DNA of 15,449 bases from Candidatus Dormiibacterota bacterium (GTDB taxonomy: Bacteria; Chloroflexota; Dormibacteria; Aeolococcales; Bog-877), in contig JASHRA010000139.1 in NCBI GenBank assembly GCA_030038765.1, positions 1 through 15,449 on the forward strand, in the 5' to 3' direction. Every line of letters starts with the position of its first letter. Positions within the stretch are counted from its first letter, which is position 1. Made by a program: the position numbers and the translations under genes. Shown here piece by piece: positions 7,611 to 14,700 of this stretch. The notes beneath the pieces were generated by a model. It was given only the letters and a program-made list of their open reading frames with translations. It was not told the origin of the DNA and made no database searches.

Positions 7611-8729
7611 CTAGCGGGCCTCGCTCCCGGCGGCATCCCCGGCCTCGACCACGGTGCCGTCGTCGGAGAGCAGCTTGGTCGCCTCCTCGAGGGTCATGTC
7701 CTCCGAGGGCAGGACCACGTCGGAGCTGACCAGGGAGTCCGGGGGCAGCTTGGCGCCGTGCGCCCTCACGAAGTCCAGCAGGTTGCCGAGGGCGGTGGCG
7801 TAGGCGGCCTGGTCCTGGTGGTCTATGGCCTCGCCCAGGACCTTGTCGAGCGGCTCCAGCTGGGGCCGCTCGGTGATGCTGAGCCGGTACTGGTCCTCGC
7901 CCGAGATGCGCACCACCACGCTCTGGTCGGGGTCCGGCTCGACCGCAGGGCCGTTGGCTCCCGCCGCCGCCGGTGGGACCGGGGCGGGGCCCTCGGCCCC
8001 ACTCCCCAGCCGCGCCGCCGGGGCGGCGCCGGCCAGCATCTCCTGCTTCATGGCCGCCAGCTGGGTGTCCACCTCCGAGGCCGTGAGCTGTCCCTGGAGC
8101 TGGCGGTCGATGTCGTCGCCGGTGGGGCTGCCGATGGCGTCCAGGGTGCCGCTCTCGACCAGGCTGTCGATGGCGGAGGAGCGGGCCTGCATCTGCTGCG
8201 TCTTGTCCTGGGCGCGCTCCAGCATGAGGTTGACGTCGGTCATCTGCTCGGAGATGCCGGTCACGGCCTCGCCGATCTGGGTCGAGGCCTTGGCCGCCGA
8301 GTACTGGGCCTTCATGGTCTCGCGCTGGGTCTTGAAGGACTCCACCTTGGCCTGGAGCCGCTGCGCGGTGAGCTCCAGCTTCTGCTCCTGGTCCTTCAGC
8401 TGCTGGATCTGCTGCACCAGCGCCTGGGACTGGGTCTGGGCGTCCTGGGCCCGGGTCAGGGCCAGACGGGCCAGGTCCTCGCGGCCCTGCTGCAGCGCCT
8501 GGCGCGCCTGCGCCTGGCACTTGTCCTGGGTCTGCTGCAGCTGGGCCTGCTGCATCTCCAGGCGGCGCTCGGAGGTGAGCACGTCGGCCACCCCCTTCTT
8601 GACCTTCTGCAGCGCCTCGAGCTGCTTCTGGTAGGAGAGGTCGAGGGCGTCCATCGGGTCCTCGGCCCGGTCCAGGACCTTGTTGGCCTTCTGCTGGAAG
8701 AGGTCCGACATGCGCCGCATGATGCTCAT
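7611..8729 (-). CDS. pspA: PspA-PspAA fusion protein (PspA paralog 2)
   Basis: The 372-residue product has two parts. Residues about 1-232 are a canonical PspA/IM30 coiled coil starting with the amphipathic membrane-sensing helix (RRMSDLFQQKANKVLDRAED) and containing GREDLARLALTRAQ and IGEAVTGIS. A Pro/Ala/Gly-rich linker (about 235-269) leads to a C-terminal domain (about 270-362) that begins VVVRISGEDQYRL and continues with LLDFVRAHG, SSDVVLPSEDMTLEEA; this matches PspAA, normally a separate small protein beside pspA. ATG 8729 is supported by GAGGAG 6 bases upstream. The gene faces htpX-pspAB tail to tail. It is probably the main membrane-protective PspA here, with paralog 1 as a diverged copy. 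The fusion argues that PspAA acts in a 1:1 complex with PspA. Confidence 0.9.
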   Translation of the reverse strand: MSIMRRMSDLFQQKANKVLDRAEDPMDALDLSYQKQLEALQKVKKGVADVLTSERRLEMQQAQLQQTQDKCQAQARQALQQGREDLARLALTRAQDAQTQSQALVQQIQQLKDQEQKLELTAQRLQAKVESFKTQRETMKAQYSAAKASTQIGEAVTGISEQMTDVNLMLERAQDKTQQMQARSSAIDSLVESGTLDAIGSPTGDDIDRQLQGQLTASEVDTQLAAMKQEMLAGAAPAARLGSGAEGPAPVPPAAAGANGPAVEPDPDQSVVVRISGEDQYRLSITERPQLEPLDKVLGEAIDHQDQAAYATALGNLLDFVRAHGAKLPPDSLVSSDVVLPSEDMTLEEATKLLSDDGTVVEAGDAAGSEAR

Positions 8730-8748
8730 CGACGTCTCCTCACCGGCG

Positions 8749-8777
8749 CCTGGGGAATGGGCGCGGTTCGCCCCAGG
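8749..8777. repeat. Inverted repeat in the pspA-pspAA leader
   Basis: CCTGGGG (8749-8755) and CCCCAGG (8771-8777) are perfect 7-base arms separated by 15 bases. On the minus strand they lie between the candidate -10 (8785-8780) and the ribosome site (8741-8736). It could be an operator for a stress regulator or a leader hairpin; neither is proven. Confidence 0.35.
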
Positions 8778-8779
8778 TG

Positions 8780-8785
8780 ATGTTA
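8780..8785 (-). promoter_or_regulatory. Candidate -10 element (TAACAT) upstream of pspA-pspAA
   Basis: On the minus strand TAACATCACC lies 50 bases before the ATG at 8729 and matches the element before pspA paralog 1 at 9 of 10 bases. It falls in the 81-base gap after csaA, so pspA-pspAA probably has its own promoter. No good -35 box is seen. Confidence 0.4.
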
Positions 8786-8810
8786 CTTCCTGCGGCGGGG
8801 GCGGTCCCCC

Positions 8811-9179
8811 TCAGCCCAGCGGCCAGCCCCGGGTCCCGGGCTGGTCGGGTCGGATGAGGACCACGTCGCCGGGGTCGTCGGGGGAGATCACCCCCAGCAC
8901 CAGCACCTCGCTGTTGAAGCCGGCCACCCGGCGGGGCGGGAAGTTGACCACGGCCAGCACCTCGGTTCCTAGCAGCGACTCGGGCGTGTAGTGGCGGGTC
9001 AGCTGGGCGCTGGAGCGGCGTCGGCCCAGCCCGGGACCGAAGTCCACGACCAGCTTGATGGCCGGCCTGCGCGCCTCCGGGAAGGGGCTCGCCTCCACCA
9101 CCGTCCCGCAGCGGATGTCGAGCCTCTCGAAGGTGTCCAGGCCGACCTGGGCCGGACCCCGGGGCCGCTCGGCTGGCAC
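8811..9179 (-). CDS. csaA: CsaA-type tRNA-binding OB-fold protein
   Basis: CsaA is a small dimeric OB-fold protein related to the C-terminal tRNA-binding domain of methionyl-tRNA synthetase; it binds tRNA and has been described as a chaperone with export-related activity in Bacillus. The 122-residue product follows the family throughout: FERLDIRCG (17-25), FPEARRPAIKL, RSSAQLTRHY, and NFPPRRVAGFNSEVLVLG (79-96), ending with a DVVLIRPDQP strand. I start it at GTG 9179, which has GGGAGG 9 bases upstream. The frame stays open upstream to 9251, but that start lies inside the tRNA-Tyr gene and is rejected. It is transcribed away from the tRNA pair, a neat but possibly accidental pairing of a tRNA-binding protein and tRNA genes. 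Confidence 0.93.
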   Translation of the reverse strand: MPAERPRGPAQVGLDTFERLDIRCGTVVEASPFPEARRPAIKLVVDFGPGLGRRRSSAQLTRHYTPESLLGTEVLAVVNFPPRRVAGFNSEVLVLGVISPDDPGDVVLIRPDQPGTRGWPLG

Positions 9180-9214
9180 GGAAGCACACCTCCCGGGAGC
9201 GCTGATTCCGCCTC

Positions 9215-9222
9215 GGTATACT
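9215..9222. promoter_or_regulatory. Candidate shared bidirectional -10 (GTATAC core) between csaA and tRNA-Tyr
   Basis: On the plus strand TATACT (9217-9222) ends 7 bases before the mature 5' end of tRNA-Tyr. On the minus strand the same core gives TATACC (9220-9215), which would place the csaA transcript start about 28-30 bases before its GTG, leaving room for the GGGAGG site. Symmetrical -10 elements are known to fire in both directions in bacteria. A -35 box is not obvious for either direction. Confidence 0.4.
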
Positions 9223-9229
9223 CCGCCGC

Positions 9230-9313
9230 GGGCGGGTACCGAAGTGGTCAAACGGGGCTGACTGTAGATCAGCAGGCTTTACGCCTACAGGGGTTCGAAT
9301 CCTCTCCCGCCCA
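9230..9313 (+). tRNA. tRNA-Tyr (anticodon GTA)
   Basis: The full cloverleaf is present: acceptor stem GGGCGGG (9230-9236) pairs with CCCGCCC (9306-9312), discriminator A at 9313. The anticodon loop contains GTA at 9264-9266 in the classic ACTGTAGAT context. A long class II variable arm (around AGGCTTTACGCCT) is typical of bacterial tRNA-Tyr, and the T-arm is AGGGG-TTCGAAT-CCTCT. CCA is not encoded, so a CCA-adding enzyme is needed. Only one base separates it from the next tRNA. Confidence 0.97.
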
Positions 9314-9314
9314 C

Positions 9315-9386
9315 GCCCAGGTAGCTCAGTGGTAGAGCGCTTCCTTGGTAAGGAAGAGGTCGCGGGTTCAATCCCCGCCCTGGGCT
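9315..9386 (+). tRNA. tRNA-Thr (anticodon GGT)
   Basis: Acceptor stem GCCCAGG (9315-9321) pairs with CCTGGGC (9379-9385), discriminator T at 9386. The anticodon stem CTTCC/GGAAG frames the loop TTGGTAA, giving anticodon GGT at 9347-9349, which reads ACC and ACU. The T-arm is GCGGG-TTCAATC-CCCGC. No CCA is encoded. It begins one base after tRNA-Tyr, so the two are cut from one precursor. Confidence 0.97.
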
Positions 9387-9503
9387 CCGCCACCCCGACA
9401 GGGCAGCGGTCCATCTGGGCAGCCGTCTCAGAGCGCGGCGGCGGTCCGCGAGACCAGGCCGGACCCGGTCACTGGCAGAGCCCAGACCCCTTCCCGTTCG
9501 GGG

Positions 9504-9536
9504 GCGGAGCACCACTTGTTGAGAGTGGCCCTCCGC
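9504..9536 (+). terminator. Imperfect hairpin downstream of the tRNA genes
   Basis: GCGGAG (9504-9509) pairs with CTCCGC (9531-9536), and inside a 2x2 internal loop CCACT (9512-9516) pairs with AGTGG (9524-9528) around a 7-base loop. This gives 11 base pairs in all. There is no T-tract after it, so it would not be a classic intrinsic terminator; it could be a U-less terminator or an unrelated structure. Confidence 0.3.
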
Positions 9537-9588
9537 AGTCGTGGCGGCGGTCCCGGGCACCCCCTGGTCCCCGCGTGTGCCCTCTCTG

Positions 9589-9594
9589 TATCCT
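9589..9594 (+). promoter_or_regulatory. Candidate -10 element (TATCCT) for leaderless HhH-GPD transcript
   Basis: TATCCT ends 6 bases before the GTG at 9601, the same spacing as TATATA before htpX. No ribosome-binding site lies before this GTG, so a leaderless transcript is the simplest reading. Confidence 0.45.
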
Positions 9595-9600
9595 CGATCC

Positions 9601-10188
9601 GTGAGCGGCACCGCGACCAGAGCCTCGCGCCTTCCCTACACCGGTGACGCCGAGGCCGACCGGCTCCTGGTCGAGGAGCCGGTGGCGCTCCTGATCGGCT
9701 TCGTGCTGGACCAGCAGGTCCCGCTCCAGCGCGCCTTCTCGGCCCCCCGCGACCTGGGCCGGCGGCTGGGCACGATCCAGCCCGCGGCCCTCCTCGCCAT
9801 GGATCCCGAGCGCGTGGTGGAGGCCTTCTCCACCGCCCCGGCGCTGCACCGCTTCCCGCGCATGATGGCCGGGCGGGTCCTGGAGGTCTGCCGCGTCGTG
9901 GTCGAGGAGTACGGCGGCGACGCGGCCAGGATCTGGGAGGGAGCCGGGTCCGGGCGCCAGCTCCACGACCGGCTCCGGGCCCTGCCCGGCGTGGGCGAGG
10001 GCAAGGCCCGGACCATGGTCGCCGTCCTCGGCAAGCAGCTCGGGGTGCGCCCAGCCGGTTGGCGGGACTGGCTCCCCGACCACCTCACCCTGGGGGACGT
10101 CTCCGACGAGGCCGAGCTGGAGGCCTATCAGGCCCAGAAGCGGGCCCGCCGGCGCGAGGCTCGCGCCGGGCTCGGTTCGGGCGGCTGA
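9601..10188 (+). CDS. HhH-GPD family base-excision-repair-like protein (TIGR03252 type)
   Basis: The 195-residue protein resembles the uncharacterised actinobacterial HhH-GPD family: an early LLIGFVLDQQVPLQRAF segment (D37-Q-Q), PALHRFPRMMAGRV, the helix-hairpin-helix LPGVGEGKAR (128-137), and LGKQLGVRPAGWRD. HhH-GPD proteins are DNA glycosylases that remove damaged bases. Here the usual VD-containing catalytic aspartate motif after the hairpin and the C-terminal Fe-S cysteines of Nth/MutY are not visible, so glycosylase activity is uncertain. The start GTG 9601 fits a leaderless transcript and homologs' length; an upstream GTG at 9541 is in frame but adds unconserved residues. It stands alone, with the next gene 49 bases away and preceded by its own promoter-like hexamer. 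Confidence 0.82.
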   Translation: MSGTATRASRLPYTGDAEADRLLVEEPVALLIGFVLDQQVPLQRAFSAPRDLGRRLGTIQPAALLAMDPERVVEAFSTAPALHRFPRMMAGRVLEVCRVVVEEYGGDAARIWEGAGSGRQLHDRLRALPGVGEGKARTMVAVLGKQLGVRPAGWRDWLPDHLTLGDVSDEAELEAYQAQKRARRREARAGLGSGG

Positions 10189-10221
10189 GGAGGGCCCGCC
10201 CCCTTCGGCGATCGGTCCTGG

Positions 10222-10227
10222 TAGCCT
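10222..10227 (+). promoter_or_regulatory. Candidate -10 element (TAGCCT) before the transhydrogenase gene
   Basis: TAGCCT ends 10 bases before the ATG at 10238. No ribosome-binding site is present in the short gap, so the transcript would carry at most a few leader bases. Weak evidence on its own, but it repeats the arrangement of two other genes here. Confidence 0.3.
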
Positions 10228-10237
10228 CGGCAGCGTC

Positions 10238-11698
10238 ATGAGGGGAAGGGCGTCCAGCGACGACCGCTTCGACCTGGTGGTCGTGGGCGCCGGTCCGGCG
10301 GGGGAGAAGGGAGCGGCCCAGGCCGCCTACCACGGCCACCGCGTGGCCGTCGTCGAGCGCCGTCGCCCGCCCTCCAAGGGATCCACCTCGATGGTCGGGG
10401 GGGTGCCGGTGAAGGCGCTCCGGGACACCGCCGTCTACCTCAGCGGTTGGGCCCGCCGGGACGTCTACGGAGTCGGCATCCGGCTCGCGGCCGACCTGCT
10501 CATGGACCGGCTGCGGACGCGCACCACGGACGTGGTCATGACCATGAACCGGGCCGGCCGGGAGAACCTGGAGCGGCACCGGGTGACGCTCTTCCAGGGG
10601 ACCGCCGAGCTCGGTCCGGGGCGCACCGTGCGGGTCCACGCGGAGGACGGCGAGGAGCGCCTGCTGGAGGCCAAGGTGGTGCTGCTGGCGACCGGGTCCC
10701 ACCCCCACCACCCTCCCGGGGTGCCCTTCGACGATCCCGACGTCCACGATTCCGAGACCGTGCTCCAGGTGGAGCGGCTGCCCGAGGAGATGATGGTGGT
10801 GGGGGGCGGCCCGGTGGGCTCGGAGTACGCCTCCATCTTCTCCGCTCTGGGGGTGAGGGTGGTGCTGGTCGACCGCGGCTCGCGCCTGCTCCCGATGCTG
10901 GACGGGGAGATCTCGGAGGAGCTGGCCCAGAGCCTGGTCCGCTCCGGGGTGCGGCTCATGTTCCAGGCCCAGGTCGACTCCGTCTCGCGCGACGACCAGG
11001 GCCTGCTGGCGGTGGTGGACGGGGAGCCGCTCCGGCCCGGGATCGTGGTCCACGCCGTGGGCCGGGCCGGCAACGTCGAGGGCCTGGGCCTGGAGCAGGC
11101 CGGGGTCGAGTACGACGCCCGGGGCAAGATCAAGGTCGACGCCCACTTCCAGACCACGGCGCCGGGCATCTACGCGGCGGGCGACATCATCGGTCCCCCG
11201 GGGCTGGCCTCGGTGGCCATGGAGCAGGCCCGCGTCGCCATGTGCCACGCCTTCCGGATCCACTTCAAGGACGCCGTCGACAGCTTCATCCCGACGGGGA
11301 TCTACACCCTGCCCGAGTCGGCCATGGTGGGCCTCACCGAGGAGGCGGCGCGGGCTGCGGGTGAGGACGTGGAGACGGGCCGCGCCTATTTCGAGGCCAA
11401 CGCCCGGGCCCGGATCGCCGGCTCCACCGAGGGCCTCGTCAAGCTCGTCTTCCGGGCCTCGGACCGGCGCCTGCTGGGGGCCCACATCCTGGGCGAGGAG
11501 GCGGGTGAGCTGATCCACGTGGCCCAGGCGCTGCTGCACGCCGGGGCCCCGGTCAGCGAGTTCATCGACACCACCTTCAACTTCCCCAGCCGGGCCGACG
11601 CCTACAAGTACGCGGCCTACGACGGCCTGGGGCGGCTGGACCGGCGGCTGGAGCGGGAGGCGGAGGCCTCGGCGCTGGCGGGGGCCGGTCGAGCCTGA
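10238..11698 (+). CDS. sthA: SthA-like soluble pyridine nucleotide transhydrogenase / flavoprotein disulfide-reductase family
   Basis: SthA-type enzymes are cytosolic FAD proteins that exchange hydride between NAD(H) and NADP(H). The 486-residue protein has the N-terminal FAD motif GAGPAGE (17-23), the second dinucleotide motif GGGPVG (189-194), AGDIIG (314-319) contacting FAD, and the C-terminal dimerisation domain with PTGIYTLPESAMVG and TTFNFPSRADAY, which closely resembles SthA. The redox-active CxxxxC of dihydrolipoamide dehydrogenase is missing: the segment reads KGSTSMVGGVPVKAL (47-61) with neither cysteine, and the C-terminal HP motif is absent. That excludes a normal disulfide reductase. 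Aspartate D212 at the end of the second Rossmann strand suggests NAD(H) binding at that site. Function is inferred from family resemblance; a different hydride-transfer role is possible. Confidence 0.82.
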   Translation: MRGRASSDDRFDLVVVGAGPAGEKGAAQAAYHGHRVAVVERRRPPSKGSTSMVGGVPVKALRDTAVYLSGWARRDVYGVGIRLAADLLMDRLRTRTTDVVMTMNRAGRENLERHRVTLFQGTAELGPGRTVRVHAEDGEERLLEAKVVLLATGSHPHHPPGVPFDDPDVHDSETVLQVERLPEEMMVVGGGPVGSEYASIFSALGVRVVLVDRGSRLLPMLDGEISEELAQSLVRSGVRLMFQAQVDSVSRDDQGLLAVVDGEPLRPGIVVHAVGRAGNVEGLGLEQAGVEYDARGKIKVDAHFQTTAPGIYAAGDIIGPPGLASVAMEQARVAMCHAFRIHFKDAVDSFIPTGIYTLPESAMVGLTEEAARAAGEDVETGRAYFEANARARIAGSTEGLVKLVFRASDRRLLGAHILGEEAGELIHVAQALLHAGAPVSEFIDTTFNFPSRADAYKYAAYDGLGRLDRRLEREAEASALAGAGRA

Positions 11699-11704
11699 CC
11701 CGCC

Positions 11705-11723
11705 CCCCGCCTCTCAGGCGGGG
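11705..11723. terminator. GC-rich hairpin at the convergent transhydrogenase/cyclase junction
   Basis: CCCCGCC (11705-11711) and GGCGGGG (11717-11723) form a perfect 7-bp stem with a 5-base loop. It fills the 15-base gap between the two convergent genes and includes the cyclase stop codon. It could end transcription from both sides. No T-tract follows on either strand. Confidence 0.55.
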
Positions 11724-14700
11724 ACGCTCTGGGCCCCCTCGGCCGCCCCCAGCCGGGCCAGCCAGGGCTTGGCCCCGAGCTGCTCGAAGATGGCTCGCGC
11801 CTCGACCCGGAGCGGCTGGGCGCGCTCCGGGTGGCCGCGCGAGACCAGCCACTCCGCCTCCTCGGCGAGGGCCACCGCCAGGTCGAAGACGGCCCCCAGG
11901 GCGCGGAAGCCGCCGGCCGCGCTCTCGTAGCCGGCCTCGACCTGGTCCCCCCCGCCGCTGACCGCGGCCAGCCGTGCCGAGAGGCGGGCGGAGTGGGCCC
12001 GGAGCCAGGGGGTCACCTGGCCCGGGAGCGCGGTCTCGATCTCCTCCAGGAGCTGGCCAGCGTGCTCCAGGTCGCCCAGCTCCAGGGTGGCCTCGAGGGC
12101 CTGGACGAGGAGGCCCTTGACGTTGGGGTTGGTGAACTCGATCCGCAGTCCCTCGCGCTTCTGGACCGAGAGCCCCTCCTCGAGGGCGCGCAGCGCCTCG
12201 GCCGGCCGCTCCTCGGCGCGCAGCAGCTCGCCCAGGCACTCGCGCTGCTCGGTGACTATCTGCCAGTCCTGGGACTTCCCGGCCCACTCCAGCGACTCTA
12301 GGAGGGCCCGGGCCGGGGCCAGCTCGCCGCGACGTATGTGCACCGGCACCAGCCCCAGCAGATGGGAGGCGGCGAACTCCAGGGAGCCGATCTCCTCGGT
12401 CGCCTGGGCCTCCCGGGCCGCGCTCACCGCCTCGTCCCAGCGGCCCAGCATGCGCAGCGAGCGGAGTGGCGTCAGGAGCTTGGTCAGCTCCCAGAAGCGG
12501 TCCCCGGCGCGCCGGGCCAGGGCCAGGTCCTGGCCCGTCTGGTCGACCACGTCGGCGAAGCGGTCCTGCGACTCGAGGACCATCTCCAGGTTGTTGGAGG
12601 CCCTCATGGCGGCACCCGTGAAGCCGTGCTCCAGCGCCACCTGCATGGCCCGGCGCAGCAGCAGGCCGCTCTCGTCCAGCCGGTCGTCCAGCATCAGCAG
12701 GATGGCCTTGCTGCTCAGTGCCTGGGAGTAGACCTCGGGCAGCTGGAGCTTCTCCGAGAGGGCGAGGGCCAGCTCCAGCAGTGGCGTCGCCTCGTCGCCC
12801 CGATCGGCCAGGGCCAGCATCCGGCCCAGCTGGGCCACCACGGTGGCCATCTCGGCGTCGGCGATGCTGCGGTCGAGGCCGGAGAGTGCCCGCCGCAGCC
12901 GCTCCACCGCCTCGTCGGTCCGCCCCCGGATCCACTCCAGCCCGGCCATGCGCGCCTGGGCCCGGGCCGCGGCGCGCAGCTCGCCCGCCTTCTCGAAGAG
13001 GGAGGAGGCGGTCTCGTAGCGGGAGATGGCCGTGTCCGAGCGCCCCCGCTGCTCCGCCATCTCCCCGGCGCGCTCGATCAGGGCGGCGCGTTCGGAGACG
13101 CTCTCGCTGAGCTCGGCGGCGCTGCGGAAGGCGGTCTCCGCCTCCTCGGCCGCGGCCAGGGAAGCGGCCCGCTCGGCGGCCCGCACCAGCATGCCCCGGG
13201 CCCGGGCCTGGATCTGGCGCGCGTCCGGCGCGTCGGGGTCGAGGCGCCACGCCTCCAGGTAGTGGGAGGCGACCACCTCCACGATCTCCTCGGCCTCGGC
13301 ACCCCAGCTCCGCTGGAGGAAGTCGGCCACGGCCAGGTGCTTGGCCCGCCGCTCCCGCTTGGAGATGGTCTCGTAGGCGACCGTCCGGACCAGGTCCTGG
13401 AGGAAGCCGTACTGCCCGCGCTCGGGAGAGCGGGGGTCGGCCTGGACCGCCAGCACCTCCTTGGCCACCAGCGAGCTCAGCATCCCCTGGAGCTGCGCCT
13501 CCGCCACGCCCGAGAGGCCCGCCAGGGCGGCGACGGAGAAGGTCTTGCCCAGTACGGCCGCGTCCTGGGTGAGGCGCCGCTCCTCCGCCGACATCCCGTC
13601 CAGCCGGGCGGCGATGAGGGCCTGGAGCGTCTCCGGGACCTCGAGGGTCTCGATCGGGCCGGCGGGCCGGTAGGTGGCGCCCTCCTCGACCAGCAGGCCG
13701 CGGTCCAGGAGCATGCGCACCGTCTCCACGGCGTAGAGGGGGATGCCCTCGGCCCGCAGCCGGATCCGCTCCACGATGGGTGGCGCGAGGCCGGGGACGA
13801 GGCCGGTCAGGAGGCGGTCCATGGCCGCGGGCAGCAGCGGCTCCAGGTGGATCAGGGTGGCGTTGCGGGTGTTGGCGGCGAGACCGGCGGCGGCCACGTC
13901 GGGGCGGACCAGGCTCATGACGAAGAGGGGGAAGCTCCGCGACCACTCCATGAGGTAGGAGATGAACTCCAGCAGCGACGGGTCGGCCCACTGCATGTCC
14001 TCGAAGGCCATGACCACCGGTCCGCTCTCGGCGAGGCGCTCGAAGAAGAGGCGCCAGGCGGCGAAGAGGTCCTGCTTGTCCGGGGCGGTGCGCTCCTCGA
14101 GCCCCAGCAGGTGGGCCAGGCGCGGGGCCACGAAGCGGCGGTCCTCCTCCTCGGGGACGTACTGCTCGACCATCGACTCCAGCTTGGTCAGGGCCGACTC
14201 CCGCTCCTCCGATTCGAGGATCCCGGCCCTGCCCCGCACCATCTCGGCGAGCGCGAAGTAGGTCACGCCCTGGCCGTAGGCGAGGCAGCGCCCGCGGTGC
14301 CAGAAGTAGGCGGTCTTGAGACCGTCCATGTACTTGAAGAACTCCCAGGCCAGGCGCGACTTGCCGATCCCGGCGATGCCGGTGACCTGGACCAGGTGGG
14401 CGCGCCGGTCCTCGGTGCAGGCGTGGAAGACCTCCTTCACCAGCCGGAGCTCGCGCTCCCGGCCCACGAAGGGGGCCTCCAGTCGCTCCGACTTGAGCAG
14501 GCCGCCGCGCCCGGCCACCACCCGCAGGGCACGGAAGAGCGACAGCGGCTCCGACTTGCCCTTGAGCCGGTGGACCCCGGCGTCGGCGTAGGCGACGGCG
14601 GCCTCGGTGGCGCGCTTGGTCGCCTCTCCCACCAGGACCTCGCCGGGCGGGCTCTGGGCCTGGATCCGGGAGGCGGTGTTGACCAAGTCCCCGGCCACCA

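Larger units (their letters stand above)
9387..9600. other. Intergenic region after the tRNA pair
   Basis: No credible gene is seen in these 214 bases. They hold a short inverted repeat GGTCCG/CGGACC (9443-9448 and 9460-9465), a longer imperfect hairpin at 9504-9536, and a -10-like TATCCT (9589-9594) at the right edge. Some structured RNA or a terminator for the tRNA transcript is possible, but nothing is recognised. Confidence 0.5.

Noticed and set aside
7603..7622. Direct repeat GCGGGCCTC twice at the pspAB/pspA junction
   Set aside because: Nine-base repeat of GC-rich sequence with 2-base spacing; likely chance and too short to call an element.
5887..8520. 877-codon minus-strand frame opposite htpX-pspAB
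   Set aside because: Composition-driven shadow; it runs out of frame through the PspA-PspAA gene and has no domain pattern.
9180..9251. Longer csaA start at 9251
   Set aside because: It lies inside the tRNA-Tyr gene and adds residues absent from the family; GTG 9179 has a good GGGAGG site.
9315..9400. tRNA-Thr 3' end as an integration site
   Set aside because: No integrase, no repeated tRNA 3' segment and no foreign-looking genes nearby.
8740..9414. Minus-strand reading frame across both tRNA genes with AGIEPATSSLPRKRSTTELPG and RIRTPVGVKPADLQSAPFDH
   Set aside because: These peptides are the well-known artefact of translating the antisense strand of tRNA-Thr and tRNA-Tyr; the rest is out of frame with csaA.
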